A DNA stretch of 64,000 nucleotides from Bos javanicus (lineage: Eukaryota > Chordata > Mammalia > Artiodactyla > Bovidae). The stretch's first letter is position 1. Every line of letters starts with the position of its first letter. The position numbers and the translations under genes are program-made. This document shows, in pieces, positions 62,399 through 64,000 of the stretch. The stretch lies in NCBI RefSeq assembly GCF_032452875.1, contig NW_026894338.1:82462-146461 (forward strand), read 5' to 3'. Under the pieces are notes generated by a model. It saw only the letters and a program-made list of their open reading frames with translations, was not told the DNA's origin and did no database searches.

Positions 62399-64000
62399 TC
62401 TGGGCCTGCTGAGCTGCGTGATTACTGTCTGCTCATCTGCTTGACAATTGCCAGCTGTGCTGCATAATTCCTGCCTGCTCAGCTGCTTGATTATTGCCAG
62501 CTGAGCAGCATGATTCCTCACCTGAGTTCCATGATTATTGCCTGCTGACTGTTTGATTCGTGCCTACTCAGCTCTTTGTTTATTGCCTCCAGAGGCACAT
62601 GATCAGTGTATGATAGCAAACATGATCAGCGCATGATCAGTCACATGATCAGCGCCATTAAGTCACGTGATCACTACATGATAGTCATGTGATCAGTCCA
62701 TGCTCAGTCGGTATCAGTGCATGATCAGCGTGATCAGTGCATGATCTGTCACAAGATTAGTGTATGATCATCCGTGATCAGTGCAGGCAGTCATGTGATC
62801 AGTGCATGATATAGGCGTGATCAGTGCATGATCAGTCCACGTGATCAGTGCATGATAGCCACGTGATCAGTGCATGATCAGTCACCTGATGGGTGTATGA
62901 TCATTCACGTGACCAGTGCATGGTAGCTACATGATCATTGCATGATCAGCCACGTGAGTAGTGCATGATAGCCACGTGATCATGCATGATCAGTCACGTG
63001 ATCAGTGCATGATCAGTCATGTGACCAGTGCATGGTAGCTGCGTGATCATGGCATGATCAGCCACGTGAGCAGTGCATGATAGCCACGTGATCAGTGCAT
63101 GATCAGACACGTGATCAGTGCATGATCAGTCACGTGATCAGTGCATGATCAGCCACGTGATCAGTGCATGATCAGGCACGTGATCAGTGTATGATCAGCC
63201 ACGTGATCAGTGCATGATAGCCACGTGATCAGTGCATGATCAGTCACGTGATCAGTGCATGATCAGTTATGTGATCAGTGTATGATCAGCCACGTGATCA
63301 GTGCATGATCAGCCACGTGATCAGTGCATGATCAATTACGTGATCAGTGCATGATCAGTCACGTGACCAGTACATGGTAGCTACGTGATCATTGCATGAT
63401 CAGCCACGTGTCAGTGCATGATAGCCACGTGATCAGTGCATGTACGTGATCAGTGCATGATCAGTCATGTGATCGTGTGTGATCAGCCACGTGATCAGTG
63501 CATGATATCCACGTGATCAGTGCATGACAGCCACGTGATCAGTGCATGATAGCCACGTGATCAGTGCATGATCAGTCACGTGATCATGTGTGATCAGCCA
63601 CGTGATCAGTGCATGATAGCCACGTGATCAGTGCATGATCAGTCGTGATCAGTGCATGATCAGTCACGTGATCAGTATGATTGCTACGTGATCAGTGCAT
63701 GATCAGCCACGTGAGCAGTGCATGATAGCCACGTGATCAGTGCATGATCAGTCACGTGATCAGTGCATGATCAGTCACGTGATCAGTGCATGATCATTTA
63801 CGTGATCAGTGCATGATCAGTCACGTGACCAGTATATGGTTGCTACGTGATCATTCCATGACGAGCCACGTGAGCAGTGCATGATAGCCACGTGATGTGT
63901 GCATGAGTTACGTGAGCAGAGTATCAGTCAGCCACGTGATCAGTGCATGAGAGTCACGTGATCAGTGCATGATGTAGTCACGTGATCAGGTGTGTGATCC
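62399..64000 (+). repeat. HOR unit 30, cut by the window edge
   Basis: P at 62399-62599 (201 bp) also lacks two segments, but the join differs from unit 29: GACAATTGCCAGCTG runs directly into TGCTGCATAATT. It also lacks AC in CTCACCTGAG. Q to mid-T follow. The last ~80 bases (GTATCAGTCAGCC, GATGTAGTCACG) are slightly irregular. Confidence 0.88.

Larger units (their letters stand above)
1..64000. repeat. 22-23 bp E-box satellite array with higher-order repeat structure
   Basis: The whole window is tandem copies of a monomer made of two half-units, TGATCAGTGCA (11 bp) and TGATCAGTCACG (12 bp). Common second halves are TGATCAGCCACG (12 bp) and TGATAGCCACG (11 bp), which make the monomer 23 or 22 bp. 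All copies point the same way. Two palindromes, TGATCA and CACGTG, recur along both strands, while GTGCA and AGTCA/AGCCA give the array its direction. Variant monomers recur in a fixed order and define a ~1.87-kb higher-order unit. No unrelated sequence, mobile element or gene interrupts the array. The array runs off both edges. The structure is directly visible; chromosomal location and species are not. Confidence 0.97.

Noticed and set aside
1..64000. CRISPR array (regular ~23-bp palindromic repeats)
   Set aside because: Repeats are directly contiguous with no unique spacers, the array is 64 kb long, and there are no cas genes.
1..64000. Bacterial origin or plasmid iteron cluster with dense Dam GATC sites
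   Set aside because: Scale, nested HOR structure and absence of any replication gene or DnaA-box pattern do not fit.
1..64000. tRNA, rRNA or telomere repeat content
   Set aside because: No cloverleaf, ribosomal or TTAGGG-type sequence was seen on either strand.
1..64000. Assigning a species
   Set aside because: Nothing but satellite is present and I do not recognise the family. A eukaryote is strongly implied; anything finer would be a guess.

Overview
The window is one uninterrupted tandem-repeat (satellite) array. I find no supportable protein gene, RNA gene, transposon or CRISPR array. The smallest unit is an 11/12-bp pair, TGATCAGTGCA followed by TGATCAGTCACG (or TGATCAGCCACG, TGATAGCCACG), giving a 22-23 bp monomer that repeats from base 1 to base 64000. 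Almost every monomer carries a CACGTG E-box and one or two TGATCA palindromes.

The monomers are organised into a higher-order repeat (HOR). Thirty copies of a distinctive ~248-bp block (here called P) mark the HOR starts: 831, 2687, 4626, 7017, 8891, 10832, 13216, 15157, 17174, 19121, 21997, 23863, 25731, 27608, 29756, 31635, 34741, 36612, 39459, 41335, 43103, 45206, 48252, 50150, 52026, 53926, 55727, 57574, 60580 and 62399. Spacings range from 1,768 to 3,106 bp, and 12 of the 29 fall within 1,847-1,900 bp. Within a unit the order is P (diverged monomers with CAGCTG), Q (diagnostic variants such as a CGCCATTAAG site), R (near-perfect monomers, variable length), S (GATATCC, GACAGCC and GAGAGCC variants) and T (GTTCAGCC, GGTCAGAC and CTCAGTCACG variants). 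P is not foreign DNA: it divides into ten 21-24 bp segments in the same register as the monomers.

Longer units arise in two ways. Two units (4626-7016 and 10832-13215) carry the same ~520-bp tandem duplication of Q/R. Five units of 2.85-3.1 kb (starting 19121, 31635, 36612, 45206, 57574) look like two HORs fused so that the T end, the P block and the Q start are missing at the join. Several P blocks have internal deletions, most of them in monomer register. Shared rare alleles and a ~6.2-kb three-unit pattern point to amplification of multi-HOR segments.

Nested HOR structure at this scale indicates a eukaryotic nuclear chromosome (centromeric, pericentromeric, subtelomeric or a macrosatellite). 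The lineage cannot be fixed from the sequence. Both window ends lie inside the array, so the full array is longer than 64 kb. The most interesting possibilities are an E-box mega-array (roughly 1,500-2,200 CACGTG sites by eye estimate, not a count), a transcript with a similar number of UGCAUG motifs if the + strand is transcribed, and a dyad-rich satellite of the kind discussed for centromeres. All three are hypotheses. The short open frames inside P start with TTG or GTG, tolerate frame-breaking indels in many copies, and are not genes.
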